Shown here: one piece after another, positions 32,879 to 42,333 of the stretch
Position numbering within the stretch: the stretch's first letter is position 1
Layout of the letters: each line of letters opens with the position of its first letter
Source: Leucosporidium creatinivorum
Taxonomy: Eukaryota > Basidiomycota > Microbotryomycetes > Leucosporidiales > Leucosporidiaceae
Direction: 5' to 3'
Assembly: GCA_001600635.1 (NCBI GenBank)
Contig: BCKL01000002.1
Location: forward strand, 375,425 to 439,424
Length of the DNA stretch: 64,000 nt
Position numbers and translations under genes: made by a program
Notes under the pieces: generated by a model
Seen by the model: the letters and a program-made list of their open reading frames with translations, nothing else
The model's database searches: none
What the model was told of the DNA's origin: nothing

Positions 32879-34600
32879 TCCATAGTGCTACAGCAGCGAC
32901 GAGTCTGGATGCTCCGCGTGCTCTGAGCTCGGTCAAGAGCAGGAGGCTGGAGCAGCTTTCGTCGCTCGCGAGGCTGCCTTCATCAAGCGTGTCGTTGACG
33001 GCCTGGAGTGAGTCGGGGGCGTCTACCCGAAGGTGTAGACGAGTCGTTTAATCGTCTGCACCAACAGCGTCATCTGCGCCAACACGAGGAGCGGCTGCAA
33101 GTGGAAGGGCAAGCTCGGCGAGGAGGCTCAGCACGCTGCGAAGGTGCGCATCGAGGTTCCTTCGACTTGCTGCATTCACAACGAGAGCTGACGCTGACTA
33201 TACAATCCAGTGCGGACTCGCCACCGTCGCCTGCCCCAACGGATGCCCCCTCGTCATGCTCGTCAAAGATCGCTCGGCGCACCGTCGTTCGGGCTGCCCT
33301 CTCCAGTAGTACGCCTGCCGTCGCGGAGTCGTCGACGGAGAGCCTCAGTGCATCTACGTGAGGAATACGTGAGGAAGGACGCCGAGCGGCACGACGCCGA
33401 CTGCCAGTACTGGACGTGAGTCGAGTTGTGCGAGCGAGACAGCGCCGAGCTCACCTTTTTCGGCCGAACAGGTGCTCGGTCGACGGCTACTTGGCGAGCG
33501 GACCTCGCGCCATGATCCAGCGTCGCGAGGTTGAGTGCTGCAAGCTGCACGAAGAGCTCGAGGACGCCCTTGAGAAGCCCGGGACCAAGACGGCCGAGCC
33601 CGAGGAGGAAAAGGAGCAGCGCGACGAGGCGTTTGCGGAGCTCGAACAAGAGCAAGACTACCTACTGGAGGACACATCGAGCTACGAACACTCGCTCGGG
33701 ACAGCACGCGCTGAGTTGCACACCGTCGCATCCAGGCTGAGAACGTCGGAAGAGCACGGACTCGAACCGACTGTCGGTGTCGGCGACAGCTGTGGATCCG
33801 CCGACCTCATCGACCGCCCTCGGGTTCCGGATATACTTGATCCTCCTCCCGTCGTCGGCCTCGTCGGTCAGCCAGCTCCCGCCGCTCAAGCCGACTGGAC
33901 TCAGATCGACGACTTCGACCTTCGCCCCTTCAACAACCCCTCCCCTTCCCAAGCCAAGCTTCACAGTCGTCTTGTTCGCTCGTTCGTGGCCAAGAAAGCT
34001 GTCGAGCAAGCCGAGGCGGCGAGAAGGGAGGCAGGACGGGACTGATGACGAGCTCGGCGATGTCGGAGCAGGCGGACTTGGCGCTGGTCGTGATCTCCTG
34101 GGGTGACTCCGAGCTCCTCTATAGATCGGATCCGACGCTCACATCTCACTTCTACGAAACAGCAGCCTCCCGTACAGGCTGCGGCGGCGGCGCCCCCTCC
34201 CGCTCTGCCTCCGAGAGCACCTCCACCTGCGATTCCTGCGAGGTCGCCTCTCCCTCCGAGTGCTCCTTCCAGCTCTCCCCCTTCCTCTCATCTACCTTGC
34301 TCCTCGGACGCCGACACTATCAAGCTCAAAGACGAATGCTCTACGCCTGCCGAGCCCAAAGGCGAATCCCCCGACCCTGCGCAGCCTCATCTCTCGCCTT
34401 CCCCCGCCGAACCCTCAGTCTCGTCTGCTTCCCGTGCCGAGCCATCCGTGGACGCCTTCGACAAGCAGGCTGAGGTGAAGCCGTGTGTTGTAGACATTGG
34501 GAGGAGGACCGTCGATTCTATGAATGGGGAGGGAAAGAGGAAGAGCGAAGAGGTTGATGGCGCCGTCGAGGGTTCGGCGACGAAGAGGTCAAGGGTGTAG
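32879..34600 (+). pseudogene. TRAF-type zinc-finger gene, probably broken
   Basis: The spliced reading gives VVDGLDVICANTRSGCKWKG, AQHAAKCGLATVACPNGC and HRRSGCPLQ, matching TRAF-type zinc fingers (C-x-GCxWxG...H...C). After CPLQ comes an in-frame TAG (about 33,308), and the continuation LREEYVRKDAERHDADCQYW is in another frame, so the gene looks inactive unless an intron I cannot place removes the break. Next come a coiled-coil-like charged segment (EEEKEQRDEAFAELEQEQD), a middle region to TGA near 34,045, and a Pro/Ser-rich tail (34,103-34,600) ending SATKRSRV that may be a further exon. The RING normally found before TRAF fingers is not clear. Boundaries are approximate. Confidence 0.55.
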
Positions 34601-34844
34601 GGTTGCGGAGACTTCGATGAGCTCTCCGATCGGCTCTGTAGCGTGATGTGATATCGGGGCTTTGTTTTGTCACTTCGGAGCGCTCTTGAGCAGGCGAAGA
34701 GACTGGGCCTCGCTCAGATCAACGCCGAGAAGGTGGATTGGCGAGATGACGTCGCCTTCTGAGGCCGGCCGAGCTTGGAGAAGCTCAAAAGTGGACAATA
34801 TAGCCTCTAGACTGCACTCAGAGCTGCGGTACAGACTACTGAGC

Positions 34845-35573
34845 GCCGAGGCAAGCGGCGAAAGTTGAAGGGGCAGCGCCGAGCGAGAGTGTGCAGAGCT
34901 ACAGAGAGCTTTGAGGAGTATCAGAGACTTATATTGAGCTCTCATACCAGTCTACAGCCCCGCTTGAGTCTGCACCAGCTGCACCCGCTTCAGCTCTCGA
35001 CGCGCTCCCACCTCTTACTTTCCTGCGCTCACCTCGTTTCTCGCTCGACTTCGCTACGGGAGGACTAGGACGGTACAGGCGATCGAACACTAAGCTGCTG
35101 GTGAGTCTTTGCTGCTCTATCGCAGCCTGTAGCTCTCGGCTGATCCATCTGGTGCCCTCAAAACAGGACGCTCGAACCCGCTCGCTCGCTCTCCGAAAGC
35201 TCCTGGCGACTCTTGCACTCGCCACAGGTACGCAGACACACCTGAAGCGCTCTATACTTCCGCTAACTCCTCGACTACCACTACAGCCCGCTCCTCGTTC
35301 ACTCGCTGCTCTCCCGGCCGTCGCGCCGCTCTCCCCTCGTCGCTCGCTTCCTTCCAGCTCGGCAGCTTCTGGCAGGGCTTATACAGCTTCAGCGATGTGA
35401 GTAGAACCTGTCCGAACCGCACAAGAGCCCTGCTGACCCTCCTCATCGACAGCCCACCCCCGCTCGGCTCTCCCTCGTCGCTCGGCCGCCAGCTCGGAAG
35501 CTTCTCCCCACGACACTCGTCTCGCCCGAGCTCTTCCCCACTTCGCTTCAGCTACACCACCCTCGCTCATACA
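34845..35573 (+). promoter_or_regulatory. Conserved 5' leader of F-box copy 3
   Basis: Matches the leader of copy 1 from about 34,845 (GCGCCGAGCGAGAG, AGCTACAGAGAGCTTTG) through the CTAAGCTGCTGGTGAG donor near 35,100, the exon-like block GACGCTCGAACCCGCT near 35,167, and acceptors near 35,286 and 35,450. The spacing of splice signals is kept, but sequence has drifted. Confidence 0.6.
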
Positions 35574-37095
35574 ATGGCCTCCTCGACCTCCTCCGCCGAC
35601 GCTACGTCCAGCTCGGTTACTCTCGCCAGCCTGCCCGCCGAGCTCCACTCGGCCATCGCGAGGATGTGCCGAGATCAGGATCGTCGATACAAGGAAAGGA
35701 CGGCGCCAGCTGTAGGCGCTCCTCAGCTCGAGGTTGCGAAGGCGGGCGCGACAGAATGGGACGGCCGAAGCTTAAATGCGCTGTTTCTCGTGAGCAAGGC
35801 TTGGAGCCAGGCAGCAGCTACCTACCTCTTCGAGGTGAGCACCGAGCCTCGTATTGTAGTTCTACAAGAGCTGACTCGCCCGCCACCAGACCATATCCGC
35901 GAAACGCTGCGCCGAACCCTTCTTCGTCTTGAGCATCGCCCCGGAACGCGCTTCAGTCATACACCACGCCAGCTTCGACGGCCCCACCAAGGCCTCCGAT
36001 GGAAGACTCTCCCTGTTGCGCTCCCTTCCTATCCTCACCTGCCTTCGTCGCCTTACGTTGACACGCTCCGCCTTCGTCAACCTCGTCGGCTCTGACCCCT
36101 CCTCGACTCCCTCGGCCGAGCAGCAACTGCATAGGCAAGCGCTCCTTCGATGTCTGCGGACTCTTCTGGAACTTTCTCTCGAAGATGTCGACGCACAACA
36201 GCTCGCGTGGGCGCTGGCGCCTCTCTCGGACTCGCCCCTCCAGCACCTCGACCTCGTTCTTGACTTTACGTCGGAGGACGCGGACAATGCCAGGGTCACA
36301 GAAGCACGCGTGGCGCTTCAGGGTCTCAAGCAACTTCGCCACCTTTCCCTCCGAGACCTCGACGATCATTCGAGCGGACTTCTCGACAACGCTTCGTCTT
36401 TCGAGTTTCGCCTCAAAAGCTTGGAGCTCGACTTCATCGGACGTAGCTTGGATCGTGATGCCTGGAGCCTTATCGAGGCGTTTTCGAGCACTTTGGAGAC
36501 TCTCGTCCTCGGGCTCGACGACGCTGGTGTGGAAGCGGTTGTGGAGAAGTTGGGCGAGGAAGCGGAGGGAACATCGAGGACGACCCTCTCAGCGCTGCGC
36601 CACCTCTCCGTGGAAGGGACAACTTCGGCCATAACCAAGATACTCCATCTATTCTCCCTCTCGCCCATCGTCACTATCAGACTAAACCTCATGCGCTACT
36701 CCCACGCTGCGCGTTCCGATCCTATGCTCGACTTGGCTCCCCTCGCGCTCAAGCTGTGGACCACCTCCCTTAGTCAACTTGAAGTCTCCATTGTCGTCAG
36801 TACAAGCCCATCTACATGCATGAGGGTCTCAACAACGCGTGAGTTGCGCAACATGATCTCCGACGCAGCGCCGCAGGTCGACTTCACGGCGCAACCTGGC
36901 CCAGACGCCTTCTATCTTCGCTTCAAGCATCCGCTCTACGGGCTCAAGCAATACCACGCAGCTGCGATCGAGACGCTTACTCAAGGTGTTGGTTTTGCGG
37001 ATCGGCTTCTCGCTACGGAGGACGTCCAGGGAGCGAGGGCGCTGCTGAAGCTGCTGGAGCCGCTGAGGGGCAAGATGCTGAGGGAGAAGGACTAG
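35574..37095 (+). CDS. F-box-like/LRR-like family protein, copy 3
   Basis: Starts MASSTSSADATSSSVT with SLPAELHSAIARMC and WDGRSLNALFLVSKAW in the F-box-like part. Exon 1 is 35574-35834 (87 codons), the intron 35835-35889, exon 2 35890-37095, for 488 aa. Exon 2 has leucine-rich segments (LTCLRRLTLTRSAF, LLELSLEDVDAQQLAW, LQHLDLVLDF, LKSLELDFIG, LRHLSVEGTTSA) and ends MLREKD. Compared with copies 1 and 4 the body is substantially diverged, so it is an older paralogue. Convergent with the peroxiredoxin gene. Possible SCF adaptor; the substrate-binding part would be the leucine-rich body (inference). Confidence 0.82.
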
Positions 37096-37797
37096 GGGGA
37101 GTAGCAAGGTGTTGCTTGACGCTGAAGATGCTGCTGTGCGAGGAGGAGCTGCTGTCGAGGGTGGACATGGGCGCCGAGAAGAGCCGAGCTGTTCGAAATC
37201 GAGACGTTTGCTTTTCGCTGTAGCTTTATGATGCGCTGCGAATCAGTCGAGAATGAAAGGGAGAGCTGCTTGCGAGCGAGACAACGTCGTTAGCGGAGGC
37301 GCAATGCAGCGGCCCACCGACCACGAGACGAGAAGCCTCGGCGCTGCCCGCTGGCTTCGGTCAAGTCCTCGTTGCCCTCTGCTGCTCTCGCTCCCAGCTC
37401 GAAGCGCGGTGTACGAGTCGAGTACATCTCCTTCCTCCCCGTCAAGTACAGCGAAGCCGTCCGCATCTCCCATTTCGCTCGTCGCGCCGAAGTCGGAACA
37501 AGGCGCGTTGGGCGAGCAAGAGCCACGAGCAGAGCAGAGGGTTCATCACTCGTCCGCACTTCGCACTGCCTGCTCTCGCCTCTCGCCTCTCAAGCCCAGC
37601 TGCTTCTCTCCGCTCTTCGCTCGAGAACTCGGTGTCTGAGGGGAACTGATCACTGATATTTGTTCACGGCCTTTCCTCTTCCACCACCGACGGGACCGAG
37701 GGAGGAGGGAGGGAGTAGAGCCGAAAGACTATTTTGTACCCACGTCACATCACATCACATCACACAGCTAGCAAGCGCAAGCGAAGGAGCGAGACGC
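37096..37797 (+). repeat. Shared 3' flank of F-box copy 3
   Basis: Sequence after the stop (GGGGAGTAGCAAGGTGTTGC, then GCGCTGCGAATCAGTCGAG) matches the flanks of copies 1 and 4 to about 37,480, then the similarity is lost. The conserved 86-nt block of the other copies is not found here. CACAT-type short repeats occur near 37,745-37,762. No gene seen. Confidence 0.6.
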
Positions 37798-38978
37798 TTA
37801 GAGGGTGGTGAAGCGGACTGTAGGAGGTGGGGGGTCAGCGATGGGAGAGAAAGAGGGAAGAGGAAAAAGGGACGAACGGTAAGGCTTGGCCACCTCGATG
37901 GGGTTGGGGAAGATCTCGCGGGCCTTCTCGGTCGAGACGGAGGGCTGTTTCAAAGTCACGCCTCGAGCGGGTCAGCTTCTGCTCAAAAACAGGAGAGGAG
38001 GAGAGAGGGAGGAGAGGAACTCACGTGAACGATGACCTTGGATCCGGGGGTCCAGTTGGCGGGGGTGGTGATCTTGTTGGCATCGCCGAGCTGGAGCGAG
38101 TCAATGACACGGAGGATCTCATCAAACTGACGTCCGGTGGAGGCCTATGATCGTACAGCTGCGTTAGCTTTGGTATTCCATGTAAGAGGAGCACGAACTC
38201 ACGGGGTAGGTCAAAGTCAAGCGAATCGTCTTCTTAGGGTCAATCACGTAGACCGAGCGAACGGTGAAGGGAATGCCCTTGTCGTCGAGGTTGGTGATGT
38301 CCTGCTCGTCGAGCATGTCGTACAGCGCGGCGACCTTGCGACTGGGGTCCGAGATGATGGGGAATTGGAGGTCGACCTTGGAGAGCTCGTTGATGCTGCG
38401 AGGGGGGCGCCGAGTTCATCCCAAGTCAGCGGGGAGGGGCAGGGAAAGGGTAGGGTAGGGTAGGGTAGGGCTTACTCGGCAATCCACTCGTGGTGAGACT
38501 TGAGCTCGTTGCAGGAGAGACCGATGGTCTTGACTCCGCGCTTCTGGAACTCGGGCTGGAGCTTGGCCACCTCACCGAGCTCGGTCGTGCAGACGGGAGT
38601 GAAGTCGCTGTAGTGCGGTGGGTTCGTTAGCACGTCGTTCTCGAGATAAGCCCTCGAAGCCAGGGTGAAATGGCGTACGCAGGGTGCTGGAAAGATGAAA
38701 GAGGCGAGTTAGCGCTGTAGGGAGTGTATGGGAAGCGACGAGCAGAAGGCAGCGACTCACAGAGAAAAGGATGACCCAGGAATCTCCAATGTACTCGTGG
38801 AAGTTGATCTTGCCCTGTGTTAACGAGCTCCGTCAGCGTCGAGCTCGACCCAGGAATGGCGCCTTCGCGGGCTCTGTAAGCTGTAGGAAAAGCCAGGGAA
38901 GCTCACCTGAGTAGTCTCGGCGTCGAAATCAGGAGCCTGGTTGCCGAGGCGCAGTCCGGAGCGTTGGTTGGTAGCCAT
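37798..38978 (-). CDS. PRX1: 1-Cys peroxiredoxin (Prx1/PRDX6 type)
   Basis: A thiol peroxidase that reduces hydrogen peroxide and peroxynitrite or alkyl hydroperoxides. It starts MATNQRSGLRLGNQAPDFDA (ATG 38978), with the active site HPADFTPVCTTELG holding the peroxidatic cysteine and its Thr/Pro partners, then SCNELKSHHEWI, FPIISDPSRKVA, YVIDPKKTIRLTLTYP and the long 1-Cys C-terminal arm (INWTPG-like ANWTPGSKVIVHPSV, EVAKPYLRFTTL, TAA 37798-37800). There is no clear targeting peptide before the domain, so cytosolic is likely; yeast Prx1 is mitochondrial. About six introns. One intron holds a TAGGG tandem at 38,448-38,470. Convergent with F-box copy 3. Active-site residues all seem intact. 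Confidence 0.93.
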
Positions 38979-39621
38979 TTTGAGCTGCAGGAAGGGGCGA
39001 GGAAACGTGGATTAGCTGGAGAGCGGGCGGGTGGGGGGAGGCGGGAGTTTGGGGAGAAGAAGGAGGGTGATGTAGAGGTGTACAGAGCAGGCAGACGTAC
39101 GTGTAATGTAAGGGAGTGAGGAGGAGAAGAGCGAGAACGAGCGAAGGAGCAGGGAAGTGGGAGGAGGCAAGAAGTGCTGGCGATGGCGAGCGAGGGTCGG
39201 GTCTGAGGCGATCGCGTGTGAATAGGAGGTGTGGTACTGCAGGTGAGTTCTCACGCCAGAGACATAGCCGAAGAGAGTCTCGTACTTAGCACTCGTCAGT
39301 CTTCTCCCGTCGACACCTCGGTGGCTCGAATCGGACGTGCTCGGCGCTGGATGTGAACGCCCGGCGCCGCCGGCCGATAGAGGCTTTCGGCGAGTGGATG
39401 AGGTCGAGAGGATGAGGAGGAGTGTAGCTCATAGACCATGTATGCCGTGGAACGCTGTCTAAGACCCTCTCTGAGGCTCGTTTCGTTTCGCCCCCCTCAG
39501 CTCGACCGAACTGCGCCCAAATCTCTCTCGGGATCCGCTCTCTTTCCTCGACTCGACTCTGGTCACTTCGAGCGTCAAAAAAACCCTGCAGTACATCCTC
39601 CCCTGCCACTCCTACTCCTAC
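38979..39621. other. Peroxiredoxin promoter and AMMECR1 3' end
   Basis: A 643-bp gap between two genes on the minus strand. It should hold the peroxiredoxin promoter and 5' UTR and the AMMECR1 terminator. No known stress-response element was recognised with confidence and no gene was seen. Confidence 0.35.
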
Positions 39622-40652
39622 TCACCCAATCACACCCCCCTTCCAACTCTTCCACTCGTTAAACCCAACCTCCACCTTCGAACTTTGATACCTAACGACC
39701 CTCAAACACCCCCTCACACTCTCATTGATCACGCCCTTATACCCTGCTTTCCGAATCGCAGAATCCACCGCCTCGACCTTGGTCCACCCTTGTTGGAGGG
39801 CGACGTCGGGGAGGTAAGTGGCGGTGAGGAGCCGAGGTTTGGAGGGGGAGGGGAAGGGAGGGAGGGAGGAGATGGAGCGGTAGGAGGGACGTGGTGGGGG
39901 AGTTGGGGAGGCGAGGGAGGAGGTGGACGCGGTGACGGAGGGTGGGAGGGAAGTGAGCGGCGCCGAAGAGGAGGACCCCGCCGAGGAAGAGGAAGGAGGA
40001 GGAGGATTGGGCAGTTGGATGTAGATCCCGTGCGTGTCGAGTTCCCAATCGAGGTAGGAGTCGCAGATTTCGAAAGAGGTGAGGAGGGAGACGCTGTTCC
40101 ATCCCCCCTTTTCGGGTCAGCAGCTGCTCCTGCTCGGCGCGCGCGCGCCGAGCACGAAGAGAGAAAGGCAAAGGAGCTCACCCGCATTCCAACCGCGGCA
40201 TTTCCTTGACCGTGATCGGGTCAAACCGATGGTCTTTGAACGCACTGCTCATAACCTCACCGCATCAGCTTCTCCCCTCGAGCTCGAACGACGGAGATGG
40301 CAGAGCTCACCTAACCCCCGCATACTCCCTCAGCCCTTGGCCAATCCTCATGGGCACGAAATTCCCAATACAGCCTCTCAGCCTACTCTGTCCTGTACTC
40401 CTGCTCACGATGTTCCAGGTGACGAACAGCGGGCTGTGGCTCTCGTCAGCTTGCGTCCCTTTAGAGTGGGGAGTGAGAGAGAGAGAGGACGGACTATTCG
40501 GGTGCATCGTCAAAGCTAGGCAAGGGGAGTTTGGAGCCAGTGAGCTTGGAGTGGATCACGTCGAAGCAGTAGTAGGCGTGTTCGGGGAGGGCTCCGCCGT
40601 CGTCGGGAGGGGCGCCCAGGGAGGAGGGAGCAGCAGCGAGAGGTGGGGCCAT
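39622..40652 (-). CDS. AMMECR1-domain protein
   Basis: A conserved eukaryotic AMMECR1 protein of unknown biochemical role. Recognised by HAYYCFDVIHSKLTG near the start of the domain, YPLFVTWNI, SRLRGCIGNF (the family's LRGCIG signature), GLREYA, AFKDHRFDPIT, VSLLTSFEICDSYLDWE, HGIYIQLPNP and TYLPDVALQQGW...AIRKAGYKG at the end, then a basic C-terminus FNEWKSWKGG and TGA at 39622. I start at ATG 40652 (MAPPLAAAPSSLG); the frame is open further up, but no ATG is in reach without another exon. A Ser/Pro-rich insertion (~60 aa) between HGIYIQL and TYLPDV is longer than usual. Four or so introns. Confidence 0.9.
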
Positions 40653-41694
40653 TCCCGAGTTGGAGGGAGAGGCGGAGGGAGCGAGCGAGCAGGAGAGGGC
40701 AGAGAGGAGAGAGAGCGAGGCTGCTTGCTGAGACGAGACGAGACGAGGACGAGGACGAAGCAGGAGGTTCCTAGGGAGAGAGTGAGAAGCGGGAGCGGCG
40801 AGCGACGAGTTCAAGTCAGAGCTCAGCGGGGCATGCTCCGGAGACCACTGTAGGCTAATCAGAAGGAACTGGTTGGCTCTTTGCTACCAATTGGTAAGCT
40901 CTGGGGCGGGGAGAGTCTCCGACTAGTGATCGCCGAACCCCCTTAACTGCTATTCAATCCGTTCGGCACAGAGCTGTAGGCAGGGAGGCCGTGCGCTCAA
41001 GATTCGCGCTGCAAATAAGTGAGATCTTTTTCAGACTCGCTACTATCGAGCCTCTGAGAAGTCGAGTGGACTCTGCAATGCGAGCGAGACCTGCTCAGGC
41101 TCTCTCGGCGATCGTTAACCCATCCTCTGTTTCCGCCTGAGAAGGCTCTCTGCAGCTTCGGAGAGGTCAGAGCGAGTGATGAGGGGTTTCCAAAAAAAAA
41201 AGGGACGAGTCATTGGTGAGGTCCCGGTTGTGCGCTTGAGAAGCGCGCAGGAGGCCGTGAGCTCAGACCGACGAGCTCGGCGGAACTTCTGTTCGAGCGT
41301 TGTCAAGCTCTGAGAGCCTAGCTAGCTCAGCTCATGATAAGAGCTAGCTACTCCCAGGTGCTAAAGACTCCCCTTCGCACTCGCAGATCAACCTACAGCC
41401 CCCGTTAACTCTCATCTCGGCGCTGCCAGTGGTCTTCGGTCCTCTCTCTTCATTCTCGCCCGACCGGCTAATCTAGCCAGCAACCCCCGCTCAAGCTCAA
41501 GTCTTGTTACCTCTGTATCAGTATCCTCCTCCTCCCTGATTCACTGTCTCGCCAATCCCCCACACCGAAACGCCTTCTCGGCCCCCCGTCCAGCATCGAA
41601 GCCGATCGGCGCTGCGACTGTTTCCCACTTTCTTCCTGCCTTCCTTTCCCTCCTTGTCGTTCTTTCTCCTCCTAATCCAGCCGCAGCAGCAAGG
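40653..41694. other. 1-kb divergent intergenic region
   Basis: It lies between the AMMECR1 start (minus) and the AcpS-like start (plus), so it holds both promoters. It contains a 10-bp perfect inverted repeat with a 12-nt loop at 41319-41350 and a run of ten As near 41,193. No gene was recognised. Confidence 0.45.
41319..41350. repeat. Perfect 10-bp inverted repeat
   Basis: TAGCTAGCTC (41319-41328) and GAGCTAGCTA (41341-41350) are exact reverse complements around a 12-nt spacer. No T-run follows, so it is not a typical terminator. It could be a small hairpin or a dimeric-factor site. Confidence 0.5.
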
Positions 41695-42205
41695 ATGATC
41701 CTAGGGATCGGAGTGGACCTACTTTCTCTCGTCAGGCTGCGAGGCGTAATCCAAAGGAGAGGAGCCGAGCAGCTCGCTCGTAGGATCCTGAGCGCCGAAG
41801 AGCGGTGTGAATGGGCTCAGCTGAGGAGGAAGGAGGAGTGGAGCGGGGAGAAGGAGGTAGTCTGGTTGGGGAATAGGTGGGTGCTTTTACCTCTGCGCTG
41901 AGGGAGAGGTGAAGCTGATGGATGGATGCGCGACGACGAAACAAACAAGCAGATGGGCGGCTAAGGAAGCGGGGTATAAAGCGTTGTACCCGGATTATCG
42001 AGCTAGTTGGAAGGAGTTATCAGTGGTCAAGGAGGGGTTGAAGCCGAGGTTGGTCTACAAGCTCAAAGAGAGGGCCAACGGAGCTCTGCCTTCTCTGCCT
42101 TCTCTCCCTTCTCTCCCTTCCCCTACTACTGTACCCTCGTTGCTACTCTCCCTCTCACACGACGCCGATTTGGTGGTAGCTTACGTAGTAGCTCAAAAGG
42201 ACTGA
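41695..42205 (+). CDS. PPT2: AcpS-type 4'-phosphopantetheinyl transferase
   Basis: It transfers phosphopantetheine from CoA to the serine of acyl carrier protein. The small standalone fungal AcpS protein is the mitochondrial Ppt2 type. Visible motifs: MILGIGVDLLSLVRL (the GVDL metal-binding motif) and, after the intron 41877-41950, RWAAKEAGYKAL (the WAxKEA motif). ERILSAEE-like RRILSAEERCEW follows the first. A PSLP-type repeat near 42,090-42,120 inserts before SLSHDADLVVAYVV. The stop is TGA 42203-42205; about 145 aa. The closest alternative is the AcpS part of a fungal fatty-acid synthase alpha subunit, which would be part of a far larger gene; that is not the case here. Only 128 bp lie between it and the next gene. 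Confidence 0.88.
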
Positions 42206-42254
42206 CTGAGCCTACAGTACATCCTACATCGTAAGTTCACCTCCGTCTGTTTCC

Positions 42255-42271
42255 NCCCCCCCCCCCCCCAC
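42255..42271. other. N plus poly-C tract (assembly ambiguity)
   Basis: A single N followed by a run of about 15 Cs, in the short gap between the AcpS-like gene and the Zn2Cys6 gene. Length of the C run should be treated as uncertain. Confidence 0.8.
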
Positions 42272-42333
42272 TGAGAGCTAACCCTCTGTTCCTCTGTTGC
42301 TCGCTTCCCTCTGCCCTACTCTATTACAGAACA

